64,000 bases of DNA, from NCBI RefSeq assembly GCF_964275005.1, contig NC_092689.1, forward strand, positions 2,053,501-2,117,500, in the 5' to 3' direction. Source of the DNA: Diadema setosum (lineage: Eukaryota; Echinodermata; Echinoidea; Diadematoida; Diadematidae). Below, one piece after another: positions 47,241-59,252 of the stretch. The position numbers were made by a program, and so were the translations under genes. Each line of letters starts with the position of its first letter. The first letter of the stretch is position 1. Under the pieces are notes generated by a model. That model ran no database searches, was not told where the DNA came from, and worked only from the letters and a program-made list of their open reading frames with translations.

Positions 47241-47692
47241 TTTGGTTTCTTCTCTAGGAACTCGCACACAAAGCTTTCTAATGGCAAGAAAATTTAATGT
47301 GAAGCGTTGTGTAACTGGAAAGCGTTCAGCTTTGAAATGTGATTCCGTCCCGTTTGAGCTTTGACAGTAGGTGGCAACTGCTTGATCTTTCTGACCTGTA
47401 GAACGTGAACCTATGAAACGTTGGGGAACATGTCTGGATACACATAAACACATCAGAAAGATTATGAGTATACGTACATGCCACGCCTGAATGCTCCAAT
47501 GTTCTAGCATGCACTATAGATGATAACAAGTTCAAGTGTTATTATTAGCGATGCACGTCACGAGTCCTGCCATCTGTATGTACAAAGATCTAATCTCGAG
47601 AAATTATCACAGTCTAAAGGACGGGTACATGAAAGATGTGCTGACACTCAGTTATTGTTTACATGACTTATTGTTATCAAGAAAAGAAATGT
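47241..47692. other. Upstream of sulfotransferase B
   Basis: The minus-strand frame stays open to 47510 without homology to paralogs, so it is more likely 5' UTR or promoter than coding. No core promoter motif is convincing. Confidence 0.45.
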
Positions 47693-48137
47693 AATTACCT
47701 CCGCCAAGGGAGGAGGTTATGTTTTCGTTACCGTTGGTTTGTTTGTTTGGAGGAAAGGTTTAGAATGATACAAGTAACAGATGATTAAATTTTGGTAGTG
47801 ATCCGAGAATTTTGGGGGAATTTATGAAGAATTTTTGATATTTTGGCGGGTAGGGTCAATGAACTTGGGAGTTCAGGCTGCGCGTATTTGAGATTTGCAT
47901 GCGCGCACTAAAGTGTGTGCTCCAGTGGTTTCTGCTAGGGCGAGGCGCGCCGTGCAGCTGAGGGTTTATGACGTAACAAAGGCTTCTATATTGGGAAATC
48001 GGGCGACTTTCAGCACACAATGCTATAAGTACGTATTGGTGGAAATCACTGATATCTCTAATAGAAGAACAAGATCAGTGGTGGAAATGAGTTGCATGCT
48101 TGGCGGAGGTGTGCGCTGTAAGAGTGCTTTTCTAGTT
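47693..48137. mobile_element. 445-bp repeat with CCTCCGCCAAGG/CTTGGCGGAGG ends
   Basis: AATTACCTCCGCCAAGGGAG at the left and ATGCTTGGCGGAGGTGTGCG at the right are inverted repeats, followed by the AGTGCTTTTCTAGTT end. I recognise these ends as those of a repeat found widely in marine animals and fish; the family name was not checked. Confidence 0.8.
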
Positions 48138-48441
48138 AGTGACTATTTCTATCGCTATAGATGAAAATGACCATATGGTTTGTTCAGATGTCCGTGTATT
48201 CAGCTAGGAAACATGCCTTGTAAAAGACAAACCTTTGTTACCATTAGACATACTGATAAGCAGCTTTAATGGTTCTTCTACTCTCATTTATCGCGAGGCT
48301 GTTTGATGGTTGGTTACAGATATCGAATCAATTCAATCTCATACACTATGTACACTATTATACACATATTATACACTATTTGATTTTGTATATAAAGAGA
48401 TGATGCCACGATGGACCTTGGAAATGTTGGAGATGTTGGAG

Positions 48442-49489
48442 ATGTATTTCTTTGTTTTTCAACTTTTTCAACTTTTGTTTTTTCTTTGTTTTTCTATTGG
48501 AAATTGTCACTGACCACTTTTCTACCATAATTGGCACAAAACTAATCAATGAAAGTGATTAATTGTAAAAATAATCAGGTTTTCATGACTTTCATGACAG
48601 AGCACCTGTTTTCCACAGGAAATGTACACAAAAGCACAAACTGCGCCCGTTTCGGGACGGCATTCCGTTACAAAAATGGGCGTGACTTCGCACAAGTATG
48701 CGGGGAAGTTGCAAATTTGGTCTTGAAAGTTGCGTGAGACTTGAACAAAACAAAGTCAAGTAAGTTTCGAGGAGTCCTGGGGGGGGGGGGGGGTTACGGG
48801 GGTTAAGGGGGGAGGGGTGCACGGTGACCCCCCCCCCCTTAGGTACCCTACTATGTAGGCCCTACATGTAAGCACATATATATTACATACATACATATAT
48901 ATATATAGCACACCCTGTTGTCGTGGAAACAGAAGAAATACATTTATGTCGAACGCACCCACGAAGTTAAGTGACTTTCGGTTTATCAAAAAGAAAGATA
49001 TACATGTATATGGATAAATACTTAGTAAAGCATACCACCTCCTTAAAAATGAGATTATGTGAAAATTGATTTTTTTTTTCATGCAACATTAACCCTTTAA
49101 GGAGGGGGGGGGGGGATTCGCCCCCCCCCCCTCGAAATTTCGCGGCATAAATCTGTCGCGAGGCTTCTTGACTTTGTTTGTTCAAGTCTCGCACAACTTT
49201 TGAGACCAAATTTGCAACATCCGCATATACTTTTGCGAAGTCACGCCCATTATTGTAACGGAATATCCCCCCAAAACGGGCACAATTTTGTGATTTTGTG
49301 TACCTTTCCTATGGAAAGCAGGTGCTCTAGCTGTCATGAAGGTCATGAATACCTGATTATTTTTACAATTAATCACTTTCATTGATTAGTTTTGTGCCAA
49401 TTATGGTAGAAAAGTGGTCAGTGACAATTTCCAATAGAAAAACAAAGAAAAAACAAAAGTTGAAAAAGTTGAAAAACAAAGAAATACAT
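48442..49489. mobile_element. 1.05-kb foldback element with 320-bp arms
   Basis: Arms 48442-48760 and 49167-49489 are reverse complements (ATGTATTTCTTTGTTTTTCA/its partner; CACTGACCACTTTTCTACCA/its partner; GACTTTCATGACAG/CTGTCATGAAGGTC). The 406-bp loop holds poly-G/poly-C tracts and a TAAGTTTCGAGG repeat. No ORF of note. Confidence 0.88.
48761..48854. repeat. TAAGTTTCGAGG...TACCCTACTA poly-G/C repeat, copy 1
   Basis: TAAGTTTCGAGGAGTCCTGG, then G runs, GTGCACGGTGAC, C runs, and TTAGGTACCCTACTA. It sits exactly at the arm/loop border of the foldback element. Copy 2 is at 49602-49666. Confidence 0.75.
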
Positions 49490-49601
49490 AAGAAATTATG
49501 AAAAACAATACAATACATTAAATTTCACCTAGAACAGCAACTTTTCGTTCCTGTTAACATCTTGATTATGTTTTGGTATGTCACGAAGATCCTGAAAATG
49601 T

Positions 49602-49666
49602 AAGTTTCGAGGAGTCCTGGGGGGGGGGGTGCACGGTGACCCCCCCCCCCCCTTAGGTACCCTACT
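49602..49666. repeat. TAAGTTTCGAGG...TACCCTACTA poly-G/C repeat, copy 2
   Basis: Same start, same GTGCACGGTGAC centre and same end as copy 1, but with one shorter G block. The G-run/C-run pairing would form a strong hairpin. Confidence 0.75.
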
Positions 49667-49789
49667 AAACAGCATTTGAAACACAACCTCATTTGAGGGA
49701 GAATCGGAACGGTGTTGCACCTCAAATTCTACCAAAATATCTCAAATGCTCATACAATTACCCCCAGTTAAATACAGGTGAGTGAAAAG

Positions 49790-49875
49790 GTTAGAGTAAA
49801 GATTAGAGTTTGGGTTAGGTTTGGAGTTAGAGTTTGGGTTATGATAGGGTTAGGATTAGGTTCAGGATTAGGAGT
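49790..49875. repeat. Degenerate GGGTTAG/TTAGGG-like array
   Basis: About ten imperfect units (gggttagg, ggattagg, gagttagag) in a row. It resembles decayed telomere-type DNA; the unit is too degenerate to call a true interstitial telomere. The Val/Arg/Gly-rich ORF over it is a by-product. Confidence 0.6.
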
Positions 49876-50039
49876 AGGGTTAAGTTCACGGGAAGGGTCT
49901 GGGGTAATTTCCCGGGGGGTAACTGGCCTAGACACTCTCTTCCAAGGAGGTCTTGCTGGAAGACAGCAATCTATAGCAAAGCAATATGGTCCATAGGGAT
50001 GATCGGGTTGAGACTGATGAAAATCACCAATTTATACGC

Positions 50040-50560
50040 TATCGGAGACCATTCCGGCGGCATTCTTGACACACACGGGACATGTTGCATTCTAAGTACA
50101 TTTTAAGTGTATTCTAATTTTCGGGCTGAATTCTGTTTGAATTCGTGAACATTCAAAGTATATTAGGTAGCCATTCCAGGAACGTTCTGACCTCATTCGA
50201 AATGAGTTTGTACTGCATTCGAGGCGCTTTCCGACCATCAGACTTCGGGCAGCAATCGAACCGCGCTCGTGTGGCATTCGAAGTGCTTTCTAAAGATTCT
50301 GACCGCATTCTAACAGTATTTTGAATATTCCTACACCGTTCCAAGTACATTCGAGCAGCATTCGAGGGCTAATTCTTTCGGAATGTGCAAGAACAATTTG
50401 AGAAAGGTTGGAAGTGCATTCGAAGTATTCGAACAGCATTCCCTATCAAACTGTTAGAATTTGAATTTTTATCCCGAACGTGGCCCGAATTTGGAAAATC
50501 TTTAATTCCGGCTGGTTCTGATTGATTCGTGTTGATTCCGAATAAGTGTGACGGGGTATA
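50040..50560. mobile_element. Repeat of reiterated GCATTCGAAG words with a GTCACAC end
   Basis: CATTCGA occurs many times between 50190 and 50440, mixed with CATTCTA and GAATTTGAATT. The right end, read on minus, is CCCCGTCACACTTATTCGGA (about 50559). The left end is less clear, near CGGCGGCATTCTTGAC. Confidence 0.6.
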
Positions 50561-50569
50561 AACAAATTG

Positions 50570-51300
50570 CAATAAAAATGTTGATTGTGTCAGAACAAGT
50601 TCGATAGCAGGATGTTTATTTTGGGCTGGTTACTTTCTAATCATGGCGTAAGGCTTAGTTCGTGTAATTTCGTTTATTGTACAATGTAATGTCAGTATTA
50701 TGCAAGTACATGTATATCTGTCGCAAAAGCTTGAAATTTGGCAACTTTATACAGCCCCATTTTTCCGAGATTACAATTTTTTTTTGTTGTTTCGTTACGT
50801 TTGTTGGCGTGTTTCTTATTCTATTGATTTACACCTGCCAAAACAGAGGATTTTAGTTAGAGAACAGAAAATGATGTCTTTTCTTGTCCACTGTACAACC
50901 GAAAGAAAATGCCTGCTCGTTGCTCTATAATTGATAGCATACATGCCAACAGTTTGATTCGAGAACGCGGTAAAGTCCGTTTGAGGGAGCAAGGTGGCCT
51001 ACAGGCAGACAGGGGGTATAGTAGATTTGGGAGGTGAAGGGGGCTTGACCACCTCCAAGAGCTGGGGGAATTTCAAATTTGAGAACTAAAATGGCTCATT
51101 CCTAGACTATCATTTCAATGACCATCAATATGGCGAGACTGCTGGATGAATTTAGACATCAGTCATAATAATTTATTGTAACAATCATGTAAGACCAAAT
51201 GACAAACAACATGGCTGTATGACAGTTTGCATAGTTGCTTACACTGGCTGAGGGGGGAAAATCATACGGGTTTAGTCTTGTAAGCACATTTATTGTGTTT
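50570..51300. other. Intergenic stretch without recognised genes
   Basis: No conserved coding motif or repeat boundary seen. Confidence 0.5.
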
Positions 51301-51303
51301 TAA

Positions 51304-51660
51304 GGCGGTGAGATAGCTCAGCCAGTAGCACGTCTGCCTCACGATCCAAAGGACCCGGGTTCGATTCCCGAGCCGATCACACTGAGCAATATTGTGTGTA
51401 TCATACAGTCTCCTCTAGTAAGAAGCAATAAAACAATCTGTCCCTCGGATGACTTAAAATGAAGGTCCCATAATGTGGGAGAGTCACAACTCGTGCACTC
51501 ATGCGCTCGCGCAGGGTATTTCAGCCGGTGAAATAATCCCGCCTAACAACCAAATGGAACCCGCGGAAGACCAGCCAGTGCATAGCTTAATATGGGCCAT
51601 CCAGCCATCTTCTCAGATGAAAGTGAAATAAACAGACAAACAAACAAACAAACAAACAGA
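51304..51660 (+). mobile_element. tRNA-derived SINE, full length
   Basis: The head has a pol III A box (TAGCTCAGCCAGT, 51314-51326) and B box (GGTTCGATTCC, 51358-51368). The first seven bases do not pair with those after the T arm, so it is not a working tRNA. The body carries CTGTCCCTCGGATGACTTAA, GAAGACCAGCCAGTGCATAG, and the tail is (ACAA)n at 51634-51660. Fragments of the same SINE lie at 25935 and 29895. Confidence 0.85.
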
Positions 51661-52480
51661 CAAAAAAACACGAAAATTGCTCAAGAAGGTGATGTAACCA
51701 TTCTGTCGAGTGAGATAAGGATAAGCCAAATGGTTTCTTCTGAACGCGCATTAAATGTGTTGAAAAGTTGCCGGTGATTCACTCGCAGGTAAATGGTGTA
51801 CATAAATATGTCCACGTTAAAAGCATCGTAACGAGGAAATGAATTGTACGCTATGCTCGAATGATTCAATATTTTCTGCTAAGCTTATTCATTTCTAGTG
51901 GGGAAGAAAAAAAAAGGAAAAAAGAATTCTCGCTTCATGAGAAACGTTAAGGGTGACAATGGGGAGCGAAGATCTCGCTTTGTATTGCAAAGGATGTCTA
52001 AGATTGAGGTGGGTGGGGAGTACAAGGACTGGTGCTCCAAGGTGCAGACATACACATATTTTCTATTCTCGTCTTTATGCAACCGAGATATGTGAAACGC
52101 ATTCAATTCGTTTTCATCAGTCAACCGTGCATTCGATATTTGCCCTCCAGTCTGGTATAGGCCTTATACCTGTACCTCGTTCACATTGCCACTACTACAG
52201 ACTTTTGATTTGGAAATCGACATGGAAATCATAATAATGCGCGAAGGGGTGAATGTACCTGGTCACCATCACGATCAATATAAAAACACATCATTCCTCA
52301 GGGCTATTTGAGCTTTTCTCAGTGTTAAAGAAAGCAGGCAGTGGCAGAAGTCATTTCACGAAACTGTTGTAAAGTCACAATTCATTTTTTTTAACCATTC
52401 ATAATATCAGAACGAAACAAAATCCAACTCAATAACTTCAGGATATATCCTTTAAGACCCATATTACGATAAAGATATTA
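51661..52480. other. Intergenic stretch without recognised genes
   Basis: No conserved coding motif seen on either strand. Confidence 0.5.
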
Positions 52481-52486
52481 TGATTG

Positions 52487-52506
52487 AGTACACACACGCA
52501 TAATGT

Positions 52507-52538
<32 letters not shown>

Positions 52539-52541
52539 TAT

Positions 52542-52601
<60 letters not shown>
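52487..52601. repeat. (CA)n(TA)n compound microsatellite
   Basis: ACACAC units pass into a long TA run. Confidence 0.95.
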
Positions 52602-52603
<2 letters not shown>

Positions 52604-52976
52604 AAGAATATTTTTACAGTAACAACCAAACACCGGTTGCTTACTGTTTTTCCACCATTGAGTACTCTCACTTCTAGTTGTAAATGTAAGTAAACTCTCG
52701 AATTACGATTATGAACATGATAGTGTTTTGAAACATTCAATGGGTTCAGTGGCAGTAATCCTGCCCATTGTGTGCTGACAAAAAAAAAAGACAAATAAAT
52801 GAATGAACGTATGAATAAGGAGTAAATAAATAGATAGATAAATAAATAAAGAAAGAAATAAACATAAATAAATGAATAAACAAAATCAGAAATGTGTCAT
52901 CGCCGAGAGTGCAACTTGTAGAACGTTAGGAGAAAGTTGGCGATCATCTGTACTTATTCATCCATATATTGAAGTT

Positions 52977-53007
52977 TTTTGTTTGTTTGTTTGTTTGTTT
53001 GTTTGTT
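52977..53007. repeat. (TTTG)n microsatellite
   Basis: TTTGTTTG units; a second run lies at 53425-53453. Confidence 0.9.
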
Positions 53008-53903
53008 TTTGGTGCCCATGGGTGGTTCTGACCATTGTCTGGGTTATGAAGGATTTGGCGGACACGTTTGAATCAAAATGCTTGCAAAGCCATTCACATG
53101 CTGTCCTTTGAGAGGTAGGCCTTTGAAATATATAGTAATGTATCGTCTTTTGTCTGTGCTGGTACACAGTGCAACATCGTAATGATTTATCACGCGTAGG
53201 CGCTCCCGACCCAGAAGGTATTTTCTTCTTTTTTTTTTTTTTTTTGTGGCGAAAATTAAAGCACATTAGGATTAACACTGACGTGACTGTTAAGGAACAC
53301 ATTGTAATCATTTTGTTAAATGTTAAACTTTTCAGCGGCTCAGAACCTCACTTTAATAGCAATCTCACAATACACATGTAGGTCTCAGCACATCTGCACT
53401 GAAATCATCATTCAAACATCTGAAGTTTGTTTGTTTGTTTGTTTGTTTGTTTGTATAGTGCAACAGAGTTGTCAGGAGCAGGCTACCTGGTAAAATACAT
53501 ATATAGATAAAAAAAAAAGTCAATTAGATATCACTAGCGATTCAAAATCGTGCAACTCATGAACTCAACTAGTGTCAGGTATGACTCGACGTGTTTAGAT
53601 TAAAAGCACAGAAAGAGATAAAGAGGTTAGGCAAGAGACAAGTCCTTCCCATCCTCCAATCACCCGAAATATTTTTTAAAATTAAAATTAAAATGGAAAG
53701 TTGCATATACGCCACGCCACGCATACATCGGAATATTCTGGTATAATTTTTCTGGGATAACAGAGAAAACAGGCATTACAGACGAAACACGGAGCAACAA
53801 AAATTCCCTAAGACTCACAACTGCGCCCTCTACGGACAATCCCACGGTCATCTAGCGAAAGAATACTCCCATCTTCTCAACTTTCCACTCGTCTACCTCT
53901 GCC

Positions 53904-54065
53904 TAGTCTGGTTTCCAGACCCTTTGCCAACTGGACTCCGCGGCGACGAAGTCGCCGCCTTTGCAGGCGAGAAAATCAACTTAAACTATACTAGTTTTCG
54001 ACGTTGAGGGCGTCAATATCATGGATAGCGAAATAGTATGGGCAGAGGGTCTGGAAGCCAGACTA
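53904..54065. mobile_element. 162-bp MITE with TAGTCTGG...CCAGACTA ends
   Basis: TAGTCTGGTTTCCAGACCCT at the left pairs with GGGTCTGGAAGCCAGACTA at the right. The centre has GCGGCGACGAAGTCGCCGCC, itself a palindrome. Confidence 0.82.
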
Positions 54066-54120
54066 ACCTCTGCCATAAATGCCCTCCTTAAACAGTTTCT
54101 TTTCAGAACTCTCTTTACAA

Positions 54121-54420
54121 TTCAATTCAATTCAATTCAATTCAAAGTTTATTTCATTTTCCGACAAAACATAAGTTACACTTCTTTTGACAACAGAGAA
54201 TAAGGTAAACAGAACATTATGTATTGAAAAGAATGTACAACAATGAGGACCTTATAGTAATTATACATTGTTGTAAAAAAGAAACAGAAGTGATCGAAAT
54301 GAAGTACATGTATAACTTTGCTTAAAGTGTGAAAAATGGAGAGACCCACTAAAAAGACAGAGCTTGTAGAATGTGGGCCCCAATAGTCTCGTCTTCTCCA
54401 CATTGGTTAATGAAGTAGAA
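54121..54420 (-). mobile_element. LINE 3' end with (TTGAA)n tail
   Basis: On the minus strand GAAATAAACTTTGAATTGAA runs into four TTGAA units (54121-54145). This is a common LINE tail; the upstream part is only 3' UTR and its left limit is a guess. Confidence 0.5.
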
Positions 54421-56611
54421 CCTAAATATCACCATCATGCCTTTTATCATGCAATAAAAGTATCTCGGCCTAACTGTCATTCCTAGGTGATGAAAATAAT
54501 CATGTCTTACTACACTGGCAAACACAACACAAGTGGCAGCATATTAATAATTGGTTTTTAAAGTTATATAAGTTTCAATATAATTCAAAGAATTCCTTGT
54601 GATATTCATATCTCTACTGATATAGATAGTCAAAAGTCGGTCCTTTTTATAAATATATTTCTCTCCCCTTCTTCTTCACACAAAGGTTTTGCAAAAATAT
54701 TTACGTTGTTACATGTAGTAAAACAAGCTGCCCATATTACTGTCTCTCATGTGATTGAGGTTGTTTTTAATAGCTTGACCTATTGTCATGTATTTAAATT
54801 TCTACAACAGATTTAGATAGTTATTTCCCTCTTGTTCGGGGAACTTATACACCCCTTGGTGAAAAACAATTATTTTGCCTGAATAGGGCTTTCAAAACTA
54901 ATTTTGATGCTACTTCCCACAATTCTTTTTTCCCCAATTTTGCATACTTGCTTTCACCGTTTTCATTTTTCATTTTTTTCCCTGTCGACAACCACGATAA
55001 CGGTGTTTTAAAATGTTCAAATACCGGTACTTTAGGTACCATATGGCAATAGAATATCTGTTGATACCCATCCGTGAAAAATCTATTAATTACCTTCTTA
55101 TAATCTTACTACGGAAGGGAGGAAAATCCTGGTGGCACAACAACATGTCACACACTAATTGACACGAAAATAAATCACCACCACCAATGATGTCATACTT
55201 AAAGTAACCAAAAACTTTATTCTTCCCTCGCCTCACACGGCATCGTCCAAGTATCGTCTGGATCCATCTTTTTTTTTTTTTTTTCCGACGTGGTTCAACA
55301 GGCCACACCTCGTACAAATGCATATTCATGACAATCTACGGCACTTATAATCACACTCTTCTGGCTCCCTGAGTGTACATAGGTGCCCACACGCTCGTGT
55401 TTCAATCTTAATCTAAATATTCATGACAAACCTTCTCTTTTCTGATACCAAGCCAATTTCACATTTCTCTTTCCATTGATCAGGTACGAATTTCGATTTG
55501 ACATGCTAAACATTAACGCAGCATTAGGTATCAATATTCGTTGATTATCTTTCAAACTCTGTTTTAAGCATACTGAGACCTGTATAAAAAATATATTAAT
55601 CACAAAATTCCTTATTTTTTCCTGTCCACTCATATGAATTCACGCTACATGATCTATTATGTTGCAAATAACCATGTTCCTCCTTTTATCTTTTTTTTCT
55701 GTCTTCTTTTACTTTATCTGCTATTCTAACGGGTTAACCCTTTAAGGTGTCTTTGGGAAATGCATGTTGTAGGAAAATCACTCCGTCTTTAACGGGTTTG
55801 TTCTTTTGTTGTAGACGTTTTTTTTTTTTTTTTTAAACTGTATTATATTGAGTTTTATGCGTAAACCTTTATGCAAAGACAGTGAAAACACCCCTGATAC
55901 TGATTTTAACATATTTCTTAACAGTATTGAAATTATTCCAAAAGTTCGTTTATCTGAAAATGGAAAAAGGAGTTTTGTGTTTCATTTATATCTGTTTTTC
56001 CCTCTTTGTTTCATATTAGCAGATTGTGTATTTAGAAAGTGACAAACTCAACTCAACTTTACTATTAAAAAAAGAAAAAGGAAAAAGAAAGATGATCTTG
56101 GTTTCGAACTGTATTCTTAGAAACAAAGCTTCATATGGCCTGGATCAGTCACTGGCTGGTGTCATCAAGAACAAAACTGAGTATATTCTTGCAGCTCTTA
56201 CACTCACACTATTCATCTTTCACTGAACACTGGTAAATTCCTAATATTTGAACAAGAAATGTACAGGTTAGCTCAATCATATACAGTGATGATAACAGAA
56301 ATAACATCAATATCTGCACGTTTCGTCCCTTTGCATCTTCAAAAAGGTTTTATATATGTGAACCTGCATCACAAAACAAACAGAAATCGCAAGACATGAA
56401 ATTTCAGTTAAGAGTACATTCTGAAAGAGTAGACTTTAAACTATAAAATGATGTAAAACTAAAATCAAATGGACTCTCCTAACTTGTCTAAATATTGGAA
56501 AGAAAGCACACACTCAGGAAAAGTGTGAACTAAGAAAAGAGGCTCAGAAGTACAGTGTCTATTCAAGCGCTAAATCTTTACCAAGCCACGCTGGCTGTGC
56601 GATGAATGGGA

Positions 56612-56650
<39 letters not shown>

Positions 56651-57070
56651 AGGATGTAAACCACCGGAGTAACAACAATGAAGGGATTATTAGATTAAAC
56701 TGAAATTTAGCGTGCCTTATCAACACATTCTTTCCATAATTAATGCCAACTTTCAAAGCAGTAGCTTTATCCTTTCAAAAGTTATTAGAGTTGAAAGTGA
56801 AGTATGTGCACGGTCTTTTAAGAAATGAAAAGGGGACTCCAAAGACACACCTAATCACGCTATTCTACCAAAAAGTGTTCGAGATAAACTGCTAAAAAAC
56901 ATACTTTCCTGCCCCTTTTATGATACCAAATTTTAGCATAATGTAGAAGAAGACTTGCTCTTTCAGAAAATATGAAAAGGTCAAGATCGGCTAGGTAGAC
57001 CCATTTCACATATTTTCAGTCCTCACACAAAATCAGTGTGTGCGACTTCTTGTTTGTTTTGTGATGCACG
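54421..57070. other. Intergenic stretch without recognised genes
   Basis: AT-rich. A 38-base poly-A run lies at 56611-56648 and T runs at 55270 and 55820. No exon-like segment with homology seen. Confidence 0.55.
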
Positions 57071-57075
57071 GTCAC

Positions 57076-57077
<2 letters not shown>

Positions 57078-57172
<95 letters not shown>

Positions 57173-57180
57173 GTATATAG
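57078..57180. repeat. (TA)n microsatellite
   Basis: About 100 bp of TA with two rare breaks. Confidence 0.95.
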
Positions 57181-57726
57181 ACAGTAGAAAATACTTCGGT
57201 TTCTGTTATTGGCAATTTTTGTCTGAAGGCAGGCCTGGGCAATTAAAAGTGATCCATAATGACAATATTATCAGGCTTTTCTTATTTATCTTGAAGTTGA
57301 TCGATCTGCATAATTATCGTTTCGTAATAAATCATTTTCCCATTTGTATCTATCCTATTCTAACATACCCCTCATATTTTCATAAGTAATTAATAATAAC
57401 CTTGCGTTTACTCGCCAAACGGTAAACACAACAATGATCAATCGCTGTGAAACGATTCTTGAATTTCAAATATGCACTTGCAACAGAGTCAAGCAAGACA
57501 AAAGCCTTATGTTGACTTGGAAAACTGAAAACATTAGAAATAAAAGTCATAAAGCAAAGTACGGCACACAAATAACTTCAGAACCACTCTCACTGTCAAA
57601 ACTTTCACTTGGGTATATTCCTGAAATAACTAATAACTAAATTGAGTTTATGGTTTACGATTCATTTTGATAAACTGTAAACTGATGAAGGAGCTCTAGG
57701 CGACGGAGAAAGAGAATGGAAATGTT

Positions 57727-57751
57727 TATACTGTATATATAGATGTATATA

Positions 57752-57848
<97 letters not shown>

Positions 57849-57897
57849 TATATATATAGATGTTTAGATACATATATGTGTATATATGTATATGTAT

Positions 57898-57944
<47 letters not shown>

Positions 57945-57952
57945 TAAAGAAC
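57727..57952. repeat. (TA)n(TG)n compound microsatellite
   Basis: TA run 57727-57860, then (TG)n 57898-57952. Confidence 0.95.
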
Positions 57953-59060
57953 ATATACAATCGACATATCTGGGGAGATCAGGCATGATGTAGGTATCAT
58001 CTGCTGCAAACTAGGAATATTGGAGTGCTAATGAGATTAACGATGATGCAGAAAGAAGTTTGATAATGTATGATAAATAAGTAAATATAGTAAATATCAT
58101 GCACATTTGCTTTACAACATATTACATTGTGATTATACTATATTTTGACATAATCAGAATACGTGAATGTATTGTTTTTTTCAACATATGTTTTGTACAG
58201 TTACTTTTTTTTTTGAAAATGAAAAGAAATAAATGAAATAATGAACCTGTTGCCACCTTTTCAGATTATCAGATAGTCTGGTGTAATGAAGTGCCAACCC
58301 TGATTATCGAAACGCATCCTTTAAATTAGACCAACAAAAAAAAAAGTACAAAAGGTAACAATTGTTAAGATGCGTACCTTTAGATAGCAGAAGCATCCCT
58401 TTTTTTAACACAGTGGAACTTTTAGATTGATGATATATATCAGTATTAGCTTGGAACACTTATCTTGTTGCTTTTTAAATGCTACAGAAAGTGGTTACCT
58501 CCGTCTCTCCAGACCAACTTCCCGTAAAACTTAATTAATCATTCATAATAGAACTAGAATAAGAAATGCTACCAAAAAAAAAAACATACCAATCAGGTCC
58601 TGTGTTAGGGAACTACAGACTTACAACAACACAACATTCACCATTTAGGAGAGACCAGGGACACAGACAAATGAAAATGAAAGTGGTGTGTTACTTTGAT
58701 TTACTTGTGTTCGACCCTTACTCTATCGTGATATGCACTCTGTTAAATGATATGTTTATTGCACACTATATATCTAACGCTCTGTAAAGCCAGCATAAAA
58801 CTGGTAGTGAACCAGTGTTCTTTCATATCAAGTGATATTTGTATCACAACTTTATGCGGGTCTCTTCACGTTATAAGTTGCAGTACAATCTTTCATACTG
58901 GAGGGTGGTAAGTGTCGACAGCTGGTAATGAGTTTATGACGTTGATATACTCGTGCAAGAATATGCCGATTATAGTGCAGATAATGCAGAGTTATCCGTG
59001 TTTCCTCCTATCTACTTGTAAGTGGATATGTGCGTGCGTGTGTGTGTATGTGTGTGTTCA
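57953..59060. other. Intergenic stretch without recognised genes
   Basis: No conserved coding motif seen. Confidence 0.5.
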
Positions 59061-59064
59061 GGTG

Positions 59065-59066
<2 letters not shown>

Positions 59067-59161
<95 letters not shown>

Positions 59162-59170
59162 TATATATAA
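59067..59170. repeat. (TA)n microsatellite
   Basis: TA run preceded by a short TG run; it directly abuts the hairpin at 59174. Confidence 0.95.
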
Positions 59171-59173
59171 TAT

Positions 59174-59252
59174 ATGAAGAGCTTGGTTCCAAAAGGCGCT
59201 AAATCCATTGAATAACGATGGATTTAGCGCCCCTGGGAAGCAAGCTCTTCAT
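59174..59252. mobile_element. 79-bp hairpin MITE, GGCGCTAAATCCAT family
   Basis: ATGAAGAGCTTGGTTCC and AAAAGGCGCTAAATCCATTG pair with GATGGATTTAGCGCC and GGGAAGCAAGCTCTTCAT. The loop is only a few bases. Confidence 0.8.

Noticed and set aside
47241-47510. Longer N-terminus of sulfotransferase B (start at 47510)
   Set aside because: Genes A and C have no matching sequence upstream of the shared start region, and the extra part has no recognisable signal. Kept as a possibility only.
49778-49996. Val/Arg/Gly-rich protein of 72 residues
   Set aside because: It reads through the degenerate GGGTTAG array.
51304-51376. Functional tRNA gene
   Set aside because: A and B boxes are present, but the acceptor stem does not pair and the unit continues as a SINE with an (ACAA) tail.
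55848-56226. Two neighbouring plus-strand frames in an otherwise empty region
   Set aside because: No splice logic, no conserved motif, low-complexity Lys/Phe composition.
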